A DNA stretch of 64,000 bases from a virus: positions 99,949 to 163,948 of IMG/VR virus record IMGVR_UViG_3300031857_024892; one strand, written 5' to 3'. Below the pieces are notes generated by a model. That model was not told where the DNA came from and did no database searches. It saw only the letters and a program-made list of their open reading frames with translations. Below, in pieces: positions 48,655-56,224 of this stretch. The number at the start of each line of letters is the position of its first letter. Position 1 is the first letter of the stretch. Made by a program: the position numbers and the translations under genes.

Positions 48655-48856
48655 AAAGGGTGACCTTGTTAGATCAGTCGGTGAAGATTGGGCAAACAAC
48701 TATCTAGACAAGATATTCCTGGTGATAGACGTCGTCAAGATCAATGAATTTGTTGATGACTTATCACCGCTAGACGGTGAAAGCATTCTCATTCTGCTCG
48801 ACCACCTCGGCAGCGGAACAATTCGAGCATACACCGATGAGGTTGTTAAAGTTTAA
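48641..48856 (+). CDS. MKPGDL-related small protein (71 aa)
   Basis: MTQIKKGDLVRSVGEDWANN, KIFLVIDVVKINEF and ILLDHLGSGTIRAYTDEVVK. ATG overlaps the previous DDTD codons. Confidence 0.65.
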   Translation: MTQIKKGDLVRSVGEDWANNYLDKIFLVIDVVKINEFVDDLSPLDGESILILLDHLGSGTIRAYTDEVVKV

Positions 48857-49080
48857 TGACACTATACGAACAGCAACTCAAAAAGTGGCAAGATCGAATT
48901 AATAAAGGCTGGATCGTTACGTCTTCAACAGGCGAGAACTTCATTGTCATTGACCGCCTCGCTTGGGGTGATGACCTCTGGCTGACAGTGCAGTGCTCTC
49001 GAGGCGTCATTGTAAAACCTAGCAGTACCCTACTACCATTGGACGATAATGAGATCTACGGAGGCAGCAATGAGGAGTGA
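48856..49080 (+). CDS. Unknown small protein (74 aa)
   Basis: MTLYEQQLKKWQDRINKGWI then VTSSTGENFIVIDRLAWGDD and VQCSRGVIVKPSSTLLPL. The second part is barrel-like. Starts at the last base of the previous stop. Confidence 0.6.
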   Translation: MTLYEQQLKKWQDRINKGWIVTSSTGENFIVIDRLAWGDDLWLTVQCSRGVIVKPSSTLLPLDDNEIYGGSNEE

Positions 49081-49243
49081 GATGACCAAAGAAGAAGCAG
49101 AGTTTATTGTTCTCCAGTACCTCGACGCGGGGTTGCTTGATAAAGCTGAGGAGCTTGCTGAGAAGATCGGCATGAAGGGCAGCGAATGGTCGGATCTGCG
49201 CGAGACGCAGTACATCGACTGGAACAACGAGTATGACGAGTAG
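49070..49243 (+). CDS. Small helical protein (57 aa)
   Basis: ATG 49070 follows GGAGGCAGC. MRSEMTKEEAEFIVLQYLDA, then DKAEELAEKIGMKGSEWSDL. Overlaps both neighbours by 11 nt. Confidence 0.6.
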   Translation: MRSEMTKEEAEFIVLQYLDAGLLDKAEELAEKIGMKGSEWSDLRETQYIDWNNEYDE

Positions 49244-49421
49244 TGTCCTCCGACATGACCTGATACCTGGTCAACTCCGCATCTGGTCAGATACAGGTGC
49301 TGTGTTTGTTGTCGTCGAGGTTGAAGGTGTTAGGTGCGATCTTCTGCAAGATGGCAAGATCGACCGGCGGTATGCAGGTTTCGTATCAAGTAACAGTGAG
49401 ATCGTCGTGGAGGCAGCATGA
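49233..49421 (+). CDS. Small barrel-like protein (62 aa)
   Basis: MTSSVLRHDLIPGQLRIWSD, TGAVFVVVEVEGVRCDLLQD and a VVEAA end. IPGQLRIW replaces PGDLVRI. Overlaps the next gene by 4 nt. Confidence 0.6.
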   Translation: MTSSVLRHDLIPGQLRIWSDTGAVFVVVEVEGVRCDLLQDGKIDRRYAGFVSSNSEIVVEAA

Positions 49422-49582
49422 TCTACGACATCGTTGATTTCTTTGTTGGGCCGATCATGTGGCTACTCTTCAGTCGTGAAGGTCGTGAGTGGATGCCCTT
49501 CGTCCTCTTTATTGGAGGAATATGGTCAGTGGCATTCGCGCTCTGGATGTGGTGGCCTAGTAAGCCTAATCGACCCGTGTAG
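49418..49582 (+). CDS. Two-helix membrane protein (54 aa)
   Basis: MIYDIVDFFVGPIMWLLFSR and PFVLFIGGIWSVAFALWMWW are two membrane segments around REGREWM. ATG after GGAGGC. Its end RPV-stop is encoded by the promoter motif CCCGTGTAG. Confidence 0.65.
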   Translation: MIYDIVDFFVGPIMWLLFSREGREWMPFVLFIGGIWSVAFALWMWWPSKPNRPV

Positions 49583-49604
49583 GCAACCTACCACGTGGTA
49601 AAAT
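49574..49604 (+). promoter_or_regulatory. Phage promoter motif CCCGTG-N19-TAAAAT
   Basis: CCCGTG (49574-49579) overlaps the upstream stop. TGG-TAAAAT is at 49599-49604. AGGAGG for the next gene follows. Confidence 0.7.
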
Positions 49605-49620
49605 GCTCGCAGGAGGCAAG

Positions 49621-50484
49621 ATGGTTCTAAAGACGCACAACGTAAGTGAGGTCATCGCTCGGCATCCAGATGCAGAGATCATTAAGAAGATCATCCGCAG
49701 CCCGCTGATCAGCTTCGCGCTTGACAGCGGCGCCTGGATCGCAGGTGGCTTTGCTCGCGCCGTCTTCTTGGGCAAGCGCATGGATCAGTTCTTTTCGCGC
49801 AACGACTACAACATGCCAGGTGACATCGACCTCTTCTTTGACAACCAGGCAGCAGTGGACGAGGTCATTGAGCACTTCAAGAGCAGCGGGTACATCAGCA
49901 AGTCGTACGGCGGTAATGCCATCCAGACGTCGTGTCATCTGGGGCAAATTGCTACTAAACATTCTGACATTACCTCGATCAGCATCCAGGTGGTCAACAA
50001 TCCAGAGCTCATCCTGCCCATCCGTGAGCAGCTCGACCGGTTCGACTTCACCAACGTCTGCTGTGCATTCAGGGGTGAGACGTTCCTGGCACCCAGCAAC
50101 ATCCTTGAGCTCGAGGCAAACTACCTCCTCGACGTCAAGAACAGCACGTCACCCTTCCTTGCTGCTCGAGTTCGTAAGTACATGCGGCGGGGCTTTGTGG
50201 GGGTGACTGAGGACAGCCGCCAGCACATCACGGATTGGCTGATCAACGCAGTCGGTGATAATTTTAAGGGCACTGCAGGCTTGTCAGGAACAGTCAAGGA
50301 CGCAGCGTGGTGCAAGCAGCAGATCAGAGATCTTCTGCACAAGAGCACACACGTCCTCAGGAGCGAGGATCTAATCATGCTGATCGGCATGTTCAAGCGT
50401 GAAGCTGGATACGGCCGATACGGTGACACATTCGTGATCGATGAAGCACTCGAAGCGCTTAGCGTCCGTCGAGCTGCAGCATAA
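49621..50484 (+). CDS. Nucleotidyltransferase-fold protein
   Basis: 287 residues; ATG 49621 follows AGGAGG, while the ATG at 49603 lies inside the -10. SGAWIAGGFARAVFLGK and GDIDLFFDNQ (near 68) match the GG...DxD active site of polymerase-beta-like nucleotidyltransferases, the fold of CCA-adding enzymes. A helical C-terminal half follows. The two encoded tRNAs without CCA might be substrates; equally it could modify proteins or small molecules. Confidence 0.7.
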   Translation: MVLKTHNVSEVIARHPDAEIIKKIIRSPLISFALDSGAWIAGGFARAVFLGKRMDQFFSRNDYNMPGDIDLFFDNQAAVDEVIEHFKSSGYISKSYGGNAIQTSCHLGQIATKHSDITSISIQVVNNPELILPIREQLDRFDFTNVCCAFRGETFLAPSNILELEANYLLDVKNSTSPFLAARVRKYMRRGFVGVTEDSRQHITDWLINAVGDNFKGTAGLSGTVKDAAWCKQQIRDLLHKSTHVLRSEDLIMLIGMFKREAGYGRYGDTFVIDEALEALSVRRAAA

Positions 50485-50502
50485 TTAATAGAGGAGTGGA
50501 AC

Positions 50503-50724
50503 ATGCCAAAGACAAAGAAGCACGTGCCTGCTCGACACACGTCGGTGGGACACTACAACATGCAATATCCTGACACTGAACGTGCAGGTTTCGTCATCCC
50601 ACCAGAGACGCCCGTCGAACCACTGCACTGGATCTCAAATGAGGGTGACTGTGCTTTCCTGTGCCACACGCCCAGCGGCAAGATCGTCGCTTGGATCAAG
50701 CACACAGATGACATCAGCGAGTGA
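50503..50724 (+). CDS. Unknown small protein (73 aa)
   Basis: MPKTKKHVPARHTSVGHYNM, then IPPETPVEPLHWISNEGDCA and TPSGKIVAWIKHTDDISE. Basic start, barrel-like end. Shine-Dalgarno AGAGGAG. Confidence 0.6.
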   Translation: MPKTKKHVPARHTSVGHYNMQYPDTERAGFVIPPETPVEPLHWISNEGDCAFLCHTPSGKIVAWIKHTDDISE

Positions 50725-50742
50725 AAACTCGTATCAGTTGGA

Positions 50743-50748
50743 TAGTTA
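50743..50748 (+). promoter_or_regulatory. Putative leaderless late element TAGTTA
   Basis: TAGTTA, 8 nt, ATG at 50757; no Shine-Dalgarno. Confidence 0.45.
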
Positions 50749-50756
50749 TCTAAAGC

Positions 50757-51806
50757 ATGCGTACACAAGCTAACATCCTGCGGCATCTAATCAGAGAGAT
50801 GCTAGAGACAGACGACACCCCTGCGTCAGCAGGAAGAATGACAAATGCGTCTGTCTATCGTGACATCGAGCGTGGTCAGGACATCTTCAAGTTCAACGGC
50901 ACCCGCCTAACACTGCGTGATCCTTCAACGCGCCCGTTCGCTAAGATGGCACCCGAAGAGATCGAGCAGGTGCTTGTAGGAATGATCGAGCAGGCAGGCT
51001 ATGAAGTGATCGGCATCGTCCCGCCCCGTGGTACAGACGGTGATGCAGGCCCGTTCTCCAGCAAGTACAATGCCTTCAAGGTCATACCCAAGGGCGGCAG
51101 GTCGGGCGTGAGCCGGCACTTCTACGTCGTGTTCGGCTTCAGATACTCGGCAGCTGAGTCGATCCAGTTCGAAGCGATCAGAGAAGGCTTGATAAAGGCA
51201 ATCGCTGAGAACGGCGGAAATCCCATCAGCGTCTGGAACGGCACTGAGTTCGTTGAAGTTGATGATGCTGATAGAATAGGTGATAAAGGCGAGAAGGCAG
51301 ATGTCATCCTGACACGGAGAGGCGCGCCTGCGATCAGCATCTCGCTGAAGAACTTGGCGAAAGGGAAAGGATCCGACATGCAGCAGTGGAGCGGTGTATC
51401 CGAAGTGATAACTCATCCTGAAGTTGCAGCATTCGCTGAGAGAGTGAAGACAGGTGTCCGCGACGGCGAGGGGTCAAATTTCTGGCGTCGGATCAGCGAC
51501 GAAGATCTGAAGATGAAGGCTGTCTGGGGCCCGCTAGGTGAGACAGTGGATGTGATCGTTGCTGGAACTATGCCGCGCCTGGAGCCCACAGATGAGCCTG
51601 GGACGTACCGGATTGACGTTGGGATCGGAAAGCACGGGACGGGTGGTGTCTTCTACAGGTCAGATGGCGTAATCCCCGGTGGCGAGCTTGATCCTGTCTT
51701 CTTTGCACGCAAAGAGGAGGCTAAGAAGCTGGGCACGCTGAGGGGTGTGCGCGGAATGATTGCACCTATCGCGCTGGCGACTGGCCGGAAAGCAATGGAG
51801 ATCTAG
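50757..51806 (+). CDS. Tagged PD-(D/E)XK nuclease-like protein
   Basis: 349 residues. N-terminal helix ILRHLIREMLE is of the packaging type, though its cleavage site is less regular. The nuclease core follows: SIQFEAIREGLIKAI, then KADVILTRRGAPAISISLKN with D182 and S-L-K198, and the characteristic QQWSGVSEV. A similar order, ISHK or SLK followed by FQQWGG, is familiar from phage proteins. The C-terminal part is beta-rich. If packaged, it could attack host DNA at entry. Metal-binding Glu would be in the FEAIRE helix. Confidence 0.7.
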   Translation: MRTQANILRHLIREMLETDDTPASAGRMTNASVYRDIERGQDIFKFNGTRLTLRDPSTRPFAKMAPEEIEQVLVGMIEQAGYEVIGIVPPRGTDGDAGPFSSKYNAFKVIPKGGRSGVSRHFYVVFGFRYSAAESIQFEAIREGLIKAIAENGGNPISVWNGTEFVEVDDADRIGDKGEKADVILTRRGAPAISISLKNLAKGKGSDMQQWSGVSEVITHPEVAAFAERVKTGVRDGEGSNFWRRISDEDLKMKAVWGPLGETVDVIVAGTMPRLEPTDEPGTYRIDVGIGKHGTGGVFYRSDGVIPGGELDPVFFARKEEAKKLGTLRGVRGMIAPIALATGRKAMEI

Positions 51807-51810
51807 CAAG

Positions 51811-52473
51811 GTGAAAGGGGAACTTGCACTACGCACACTCATTAGATCGCTTCTGACAGAGAAGGAGAGTTTGGATCCCGTTAGACAGCCTGTGTCAGGA
51901 ATAGCGGGTGCAGCTTACACACGTTTTCCTGATGGTGCAAAGTCACTCGTCATTGTCATGCCAGGTGCAAGTCGTATCTACCGTGACTGTTGGGACGGAC
52001 CTGCATGTGCAAAAGATGAGGCTGAAGCTAAACTGCCCGGTGGCACGGCTTACGTCGTGGCACAAAATGGTACCAGTTGCAAGATGATCTTTTCCAAACT
52101 GCCGCTAGAGCAGTATGAGAAAGTGATCCTCGCAGGTTTCTCAGCGGGTGGAAATAGATGCATCACTTTCATGGGATCGGGTGATCCTGTCTTAAGTAAG
52201 ATCAGCCAGTTCTACCTCATTGACCCAGACATCCCAAGTGCAGTTCCTGCAATTCCCTCAGATGTAGTAAAGCGAACATACCTTGACTACAATGTGTCGT
52301 GCTGGGGCACTAAATACAATCAGGCTGCAAAAATTGTTGATCTTAAATCAAAACTCTCGGGTGCTGCGGGCATCATTGACAGAACGGGAAAGCCCTGCGC
52401 CCAAGGTCAACCAGATTACCACATCAACATCTTTAGACAGAACATGCAAATTATAGGCAATTCTCTCACTTAA
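51811..52473 (+). CDS. Tagged alpha/beta-hydrolase
   Basis: 220 residues from GTG 51811 (an ATG at 51760 lies inside the previous gene). MKGELALRTLIRSLLTE|K is the packaging-type helix ending LTE. VILAGFSAGGNRCITFM is the nucleophile elbow (S111), YLIDPDIP supplies the acid near 137 and PDYHINIF the His near 204, in the right order for an esterase or lipase-like triad. Four to six Cys are present. Substrate unknown; delivery with the genome is inferred. Confidence 0.75.
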   Translation: MKGELALRTLIRSLLTEKESLDPVRQPVSGIAGAAYTRFPDGAKSLVIVMPGASRIYRDCWDGPACAKDEAEAKLPGGTAYVVAQNGTSCKMIFSKLPLEQYEKVILAGFSAGGNRCITFMGSGDPVLSKISQFYLIDPDIPSAVPAIPSDVVKRTYLDYNVSCWGTKYNQAAKIVDLKSKLSGAAGIIDRTGKPCAQGQPDYHINIFRQNMQIIGNSLT

Positions 52474-52503
52474 CATGTAAAGCACAAACCAGCTACGTAT
52501 GAT
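52472..52503 (+). promoter_or_regulatory. Degenerate phage promoter AACATG-N20-TATGAT
   Basis: AACATGTAAAG (52472-) resembles CCCGTGTAAAG of other copies. TATGAT at 52498-52503 has the same 20-nt spacing. It precedes three tRNA genes. Confidence 0.5.
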
Positions 52504-52520
52504 AGACAGGTAAGACACAC

Positions 52521-52597
52521 GACCTCGTAGCTCAGCTGGATAGAGCAACGCTTTCCTAAAGCGTAGGTCACAGGTTCAAATCCTGTCGCGGTCGCCA
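52521..52597 (+). tRNA. tRNA-Arg(CCT)
   Basis: Acceptor stem GACCTCG/CGCGGTC with one mismatch, D arm GCTC/GAGC, anticodon arm ACGCT-TTCCTAA-AGCGT and T arm ACAGG-TTCAAAT-CCTGT. The CCA end is encoded. It reads AGG. Confidence 0.9.
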
Positions 52598-52601
52598 CAT
52601 T

Positions 52602-52672
52602 GCAGGCATGGCATATGGGTTGTGCACCAGCCTTCCAAGCTGGATAACCGGGTTCGAATCCCGGTGCCTGCT
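52602..52672 (+). tRNA. tRNA-Gly(TCC)
   Basis: Acceptor GCAGGCA/TGCCTGC, anticodon arm CCAGC-CTTCCAA-GCTGG, T arm CCGGG-TTCGAAT-CCCGG. CCA is not encoded. It reads GGA. Confidence 0.9.
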
Positions 52673-52680
52673 ATCTTTAT

Positions 52681-52757
52681 TCCCGATTAGCTCAGTTGGT
52701 TAGAGCAACGGACTGTTAATCCGTGGGTGCCCCGTTCAAGTCGGGGATCGGGAGCCA
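52681..52757 (+). tRNA. tRNA-Asn(GTT)
   Basis: Acceptor TCCCGAT/ATCGGGA, D arm GCTC/GAGC, anticodon arm ACGGA-CTGTTAA-TCCGT, encoded CCA. Confidence 0.9.
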
Positions 52758-52775
52758 TTTTAACAACAGGAAAAC

Positions 52776-53258
52776 ATGAGTCAGGATTACAAGAACAAGC
52801 TCAAGGAACTCGACCTCCCAGGCGACACCTGGGTCACACTCTCGACTTCTGATTTTGCAGAGGTCCTCCATTACAAGGATGACGCGGTCAATGACGCAGC
52901 TAATGAGACTGACGTAGTTCGCGAATTCAGTAATCTTGTCATGGCGCTTCCTAGCACTCGGCGCGACGGAATCCTCGCTGAACTTGAGGACGCATGCGGT
53001 CTCGAGATTCCTGTCCCTAATGATGAGAACGCTGAGCCGCTCGAAGCTGATCTGATTTGTGAGACAATCAAGGACAACTTCCACGATCAGGAATTCATCA
53101 GCTACGAGATCAAGAAGTACGATCACAAGCGTGGGCGCTGCACTCTCACTGCAACAGTCGAGGTGACGCTCGATGATCTGATGAACCTTGATTACAACAT
53201 GCTCGGCTGGGAGATCGAGGTTGAGACGAAAAGCGGCACACTGAGCATCGAGGTTTGA
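52776..53258 (+). CDS. Unknown acidic protein (160 aa)
   Basis: MSQDYKNKLKELDLPGDTWV; acidic throughout, with DGILAELEDACGLEIPVPND and RCTLTATVEVTLDDLMNLDY. Shine-Dalgarno CAGGAA. Separated by one base from the thioredoxin gene. No family recognised. Confidence 0.65.
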   Translation: MSQDYKNKLKELDLPGDTWVTLSTSDFAEVLHYKDDAVNDAANETDVVREFSNLVMALPSTRRDGILAELEDACGLEIPVPNDENAEPLEADLICETIKDNFHDQEFISYEIKKYDHKRGRCTLTATVEVTLDDLMNLDYNMLGWEIEVETKSGTLSIEV

Positions 53259-53259
53259 C

Positions 53260-53577
53260 ATGGTCACCCGCAACGACTCTGACGTCCAACAGCTGCTAGA
53301 TGAGAACAGTAAGGTCATCATCATGTTCGGTGCAACTTGGTGTGGGCCATGCAAGACATTCAAGCCCCACTTCCAGAACATCAGCCTTGAGAACTCAGAC
53401 ATCGTCTTCGCCTACTGTGATGTGGAAGAGACGAATGCGCTGGCATCAGAGCTAGAGATCCAATCAGTTCCCACTGTGGTCAGCTTCTTCAACGGGATCG
53501 AGGATGCAACTGTCGTAGGACCTTCGGTCGACCGCGTGAAGGAGCTAGTAGAAAAGCTGCGTTCAAAGAATAGTTAG
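53260..53577 (+). CDS. Thioredoxin
   Basis: 105 residues, the usual size. VIIMFGATWCGPCKTFKPHF contains the redox pair Cys28-Cys31, and SVPTVVSFFNG carries the cis-Pro. It may keep phage enzymes reduced or act as a folding helper, as host thioredoxin does for T7 polymerase. Confidence 0.95.
   Translation: MVTRNDSDVQQLLDENSKVIIMFGATWCGPCKTFKPHFQNISLENSDIVFAYCDVEETNALASELEIQSVPTVVSFFNGIEDATVVGPSVDRVKELVEKLRSKNS
53571..53576 (+). promoter_or_regulatory. Putative leaderless late element TAGTTA
   Basis: TAGTTA, 5 nt (GATGC), ATG at 53582; it overlaps the thioredoxin stop codon. No Shine-Dalgarno. Confidence 0.5.
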
Positions 53578-53581
53578 ATGC

Positions 53582-55486
53582 ATGCATCTCACAGAAGCCC
53601 AGATCCGCAGCATCATCAGCGAACTCATCCTTGAAGGCTACAAGGATAATCAGCGTTTTCTACAAGAAAAGTATCCCGGTCATAAAGATGCTTTAGAATC
53701 GCTCCCACCGAAATGGATCGAATGGCTGATCAACCAATACAGAGATGAAGCCACGCGGACTGAGATACACACATTCGAGGACGCTATTGTCACTCTTGTA
53801 AAGTTTGCCAAGAAAGATTCTGGTATCGGAGAGAAGTACAAGACGAATGAGCAGTTTCGTAATGCCATAGACACTGCATTTCCTCCTGAGACAAGAGGAT
53901 GGCAGACACCCAACGACATCACAACGATGTCAATTGATGACATGGATCTGATCCTCGGGCTTGCTGAGAGAAAGAAGTCGTCTGTCGACTTTGGGGAAAA
54001 TATCGACATTGAGGTTGACAGAGTTGGAAAGGTGGGTCCCTGGAACTTGTGGATGCCTACGTCGATGGAGCGCAGCTGCAAGATCGCGCAGTATGATCCG
54101 GTCACACGTGTCCCGAAGACGACCTGGTGCACAGCGAGGACGTCGGGATCAAATCTGTTCTATCACTACGTCGGTAGGCCAGATGCAGATATTGTGCTCT
54201 TTTACGTCATAAAAGACAATGCTGTAGGTGTCACAGACTGGCTGTCAATTGGTTACTACAATGGGAAGCCCGATCTAAAAGGCACAAGAGGCGGCCTGTC
54301 CGTCGATAGAGATAATAATGGATTGACTGCCGAAAAGCTCCAGAATATTCTGGGTGGTGATTATGGCACAATTATGGCAATATTTGCCGAGAAGGCGAAA
54401 GAGATATCGGGTGTCCATCCTGCAAAAGAGCAGGTCAGGGCTGCCGCGAGAGACCCTGAGTTGTTCAAGAAGATGATGAAGGGTCACTCGGAAGAAGAAA
54501 ACCTCGCGATGAAGAAGATGATCATAGGGATCGCAGACGTCTCTCCTGAGGTCATCAACCTTCTAGCAGACAATCCAGACCAGGAACTCGTCTATTCAAT
54601 CGCAAGCAATGAACGATCTCCTGCAGAAGCGCTCGACAAGATCGTCACCATAGCACTTAAGAAGCACGATTATCACACCGCAAATGCTGCAGCAAACAGT
54701 GAAAACATGAGACCTGAGACGCTGCGGATGCTTGCTGGTGCACTACCATCAAACTTCATGAATGTGGTTCCTAAACATCCGAACACACCTGCAGATGTCC
54801 TGCTAGACATGTCACGGGGCAATAACATCTATGCACTCATAGGGCTAGTTTTCAATCCCAACTTGACCACTGAGATGATAGAGAACATCCTCAACTACAG
54901 GAACCCATCTCAAATTACGACTCTTGAAATGCTACTCGACAATCCTAACATAACGTCAGAGCAGGTTGTCAAGATGTTTAACATGGGTGGCTCGGTTGCT
55001 GACTATGCAATAAAGCATCCCAAGCTTCCAATGGACTTCCTTCTCGATGTGCTCGATAAGCCCATATCCTGGACCACAAGACGAGCTTATCTAAATCCCA
55101 ACGTGCCACTTGAGATGTTGACAAGTTTCATGGAGGGACCGGATCATGATGCTTGGAAAGCAGAGATGCTACAGAATCCCAGCATGCCTGCACACATCCT
55201 CCACCATTGGTTCGATACAGCCGACAGGGGATCTGGCTTCTTGTACTACCTGCTAAAAAATCCGAACCTGCCCGAGGATCTCATGATGAAGATCGCGAAG
55301 AAGGGGTCTGCTGACACCAGAGCAGATCTCGCGGGGAACCCTGGCGTAACTGACGCCATCTTGCAGATGCTCGCCAAGGATCGCGCAGCGAAGGTGCGTG
55401 ACGTCGCCAACATTATGATACGACGTCGTCAGCGAGAAGCTGTGAACGAGGCGGTGATGCGTGTCATTCGGCGATTGATTCGATAA
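53582..55486 (+). CDS. Doubly tagged protein with WCTA domain and NPN-type leucine-rich repeats
   Basis: 634 residues. MHLTEAQIRSIISELILE|G is the packaging-type helix with ILE|G. A central domain has PWNLWMPTSMERSCKIAQYD and TTWCTARTSGSNLFYHYV, a TWCTA-centred fold I recall from other phages without known activity. From about residue 300 to 610 come repeated units such as LLADNPDQELVYSIASN, VFNPNLTTEMIENILN and LLKNPNLPEDLMMKIAKK, like leucine-rich repeat variants, which bind proteins. The C-terminus VMRVIRRLIR is a second tag-like helix. A host-interacting virion effector is plausible. Confidence 0.75.
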   Translation: MHLTEAQIRSIISELILEGYKDNQRFLQEKYPGHKDALESLPPKWIEWLINQYRDEATRTEIHTFEDAIVTLVKFAKKDSGIGEKYKTNEQFRNAIDTAFPPETRGWQTPNDITTMSIDDMDLILGLAERKKSSVDFGENIDIEVDRVGKVGPWNLWMPTSMERSCKIAQYDPVTRVPKTTWCTARTSGSNLFYHYVGRPDADIVLFYVIKDNAVGVTDWLSIGYYNGKPDLKGTRGGLSVDRDNNGLTAEKLQNILGGDYGTIMAIFAEKAKEISGVHPAKEQVRAAARDPELFKKMMKGHSEEENLAMKKMIIGIADVSPEVINLLADNPDQELVYSIASNERSPAEALDKIVTIALKKHDYHTANAAANSENMRPETLRMLAGALPSNFMNVVPKHPNTPADVLLDMSRGNNIYALIGLVFNPNLTTEMIENILNYRNPSQITTLEMLLDNPNITSEQVVKMFNMGGSVADYAIKHPKLPMDFLLDVLDKPISWTTRRAYLNPNVPLEMLTSFMEGPDHDAWKAEMLQNPSMPAHILHHWFDTADRGSGFLYYLLKNPNLPEDLMMKIAKKGSADTRADLAGNPGVTDAILQMLAKDRAAKVRDVANIMIRRRQREAVNEAVMRVIRRLIR

Positions 55487-55498
55487 AAAGCCTTCGAA

Positions 55499-55530
55499 CC
55501 CGTGTAAAGGGCACCTAGGCATGGTATAAT
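55499..55530 (+). promoter_or_regulatory. Phage promoter motif CCCGTG-N20-TATAAT
   Basis: CCCGTG (55499-55504), 20 nt, TGG-TATAAT (55525-55530). Drives the second tRNA cluster. Confidence 0.75.
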
Positions 55531-55549
55531 AAGAAAGTTAGGAGGAACG

Positions 55550-55603
55550 GTGACGACACCGAGAGGACTAACAAAGAAATGGCCGGTTAGCTCAATTGGA
55601 TAG
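55550..55603 (+). CDS. Possible 17-aa leader peptide overlapping tRNA-Arg
   Basis: GTG after AGTTAGGAGGAAC; MTTPRGLTKKWPVSSIG, stop inside the D arm of the tRNA. The strong ribosome site argues for translation, but it may be a relic of a lost gene. Confidence 0.3.
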   Translation: MTTPRGLTKKWPVSSIG

Positions 55604-55657
55604 AGCAAGAGGTTTCTACCCTCTAGGTTGGGAGTTCGAGTCTCTCACCGGTCGCCA
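55581..55657 (+). tRNA. tRNA-Arg(TCT)
   Basis: Acceptor GGCCGGT/ACCGGTC, D arm GCTC/GAGC, anticodon arm AGAGG-TTTCTAC-CCTCT, T arm GGGAG-TTCGAGT-CTCTC, encoded CCA. It reads AGA. Confidence 0.9.
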
Positions 55658-55725
55658 CTTCAAAACTTAGTTAGGCCACGGCTTGACGAACATAAGACAC
55701 TCACAAAATGACACCTGGCTCTTGA

Positions 55726-55801
55726 TGGGGTGTAACTCAGTGGTCAGAGTGCGGTTCTTATAAAGCCGAGGTCGTGGGTTCAATCCCCACCACCCCAACC
55801 A
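55726..55801 (+). tRNA. tRNA-Ile(TAT)
   Basis: Acceptor TGGGGTG/CACCCCA, anticodon arm CGGTT-CTTATAA-AGCCG, T arm GTGGG-TTCAATC-CCCAC, encoded CCA. A UAU anticodon reads the rare codon AUA directly, unlike the usual lysidine-modified CAU. Confidence 0.85.
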
Positions 55802-55808
55802 TTTACTC

Positions 55809-55896
55809 GGGAGAGTTGCTAGTGTTGGTAGCTAGCACCGGACTGTAAATCCGGTTCCTTCGGACGTCGGGAGTTCAATTCTCTCCTCTCCCACCA
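55809..55896 (+). tRNA. tRNA-Tyr(GTA)
   Basis: Acceptor GGGAGAG/CTCTCCC, anticodon arm CCGGA-CTGTAAA-TCCGG, a long variable arm as normal for tRNA-Tyr, encoded CCA. Confidence 0.9.
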
Positions 55897-55900
55897 TTTT

Positions 55901-55990
55901 GCCCCCATGTCCCGAGCCTGGCCGAAGGGAACGGACTCTTAATCCGGCGTGTAAAAACCATCGATGGTTCAAATCCATCTGGGGGCACCA
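55901..55990 (+). tRNA. Class II-like tRNA with CTT (Lys) anticodon, isotype uncertain
   Basis: 90 nt: acceptor GCCCCCA/TGGGGGC, D stem TCCC/GGGA with a 13-nt loop, anticodon arm CGGA-CTCTTAA-TCCG, a variable region of about 15 nt, T arm GATGG-TTCAAAT-CCATC, encoded CCA. The anticodon loop says Lys(CUU), but the long variable region is typical of Leu or Ser. Confidence 0.75.
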
Positions 55991-55994
55991 TCTT

Positions 55995-56074
55995 CGAGGC
56001 GTATACCCTCCGCCTGATAAGCGGTAGAAAGGTTAGCTGGTTGCACGCAAGTTCAAATCTTGCCGCCTCGACCA
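55995..56074 (+). tRNA. Atypical tRNA-Ile(GAT), D arm apparently missing
   Basis: Acceptor CGAGGCG/CGCCTCG, T arm GCAAG-TTCAAAT-CTTGC and encoded CCA are normal. The anticodon arm CCGC-CTGATAA-GCGG starts only 8 nt after the acceptor stem, leaving no room for a D arm. Some 22 nt separate the anticodon and T arms. Confidence 0.65.
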
Positions 56075-56079
56075 TTTAT

Positions 56080-56152
<73 letters not shown>

Positions 56153-56213
56153 CCTTTTGATCCATTGAATTAAAGTGTTGCGTGTTAGAGGAGCACACGC
56201 TCCATTGACTTAA

Positions 56214-56219
56214 TAGTTA
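56214..56219 (+). promoter_or_regulatory. Putative leaderless late element TAGTTA
   Basis: TAGTTA, 5 nt (GATCT), ATG at 56225; no Shine-Dalgarno. Confidence 0.5.
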
Positions 56220-56224
56220 GATCT

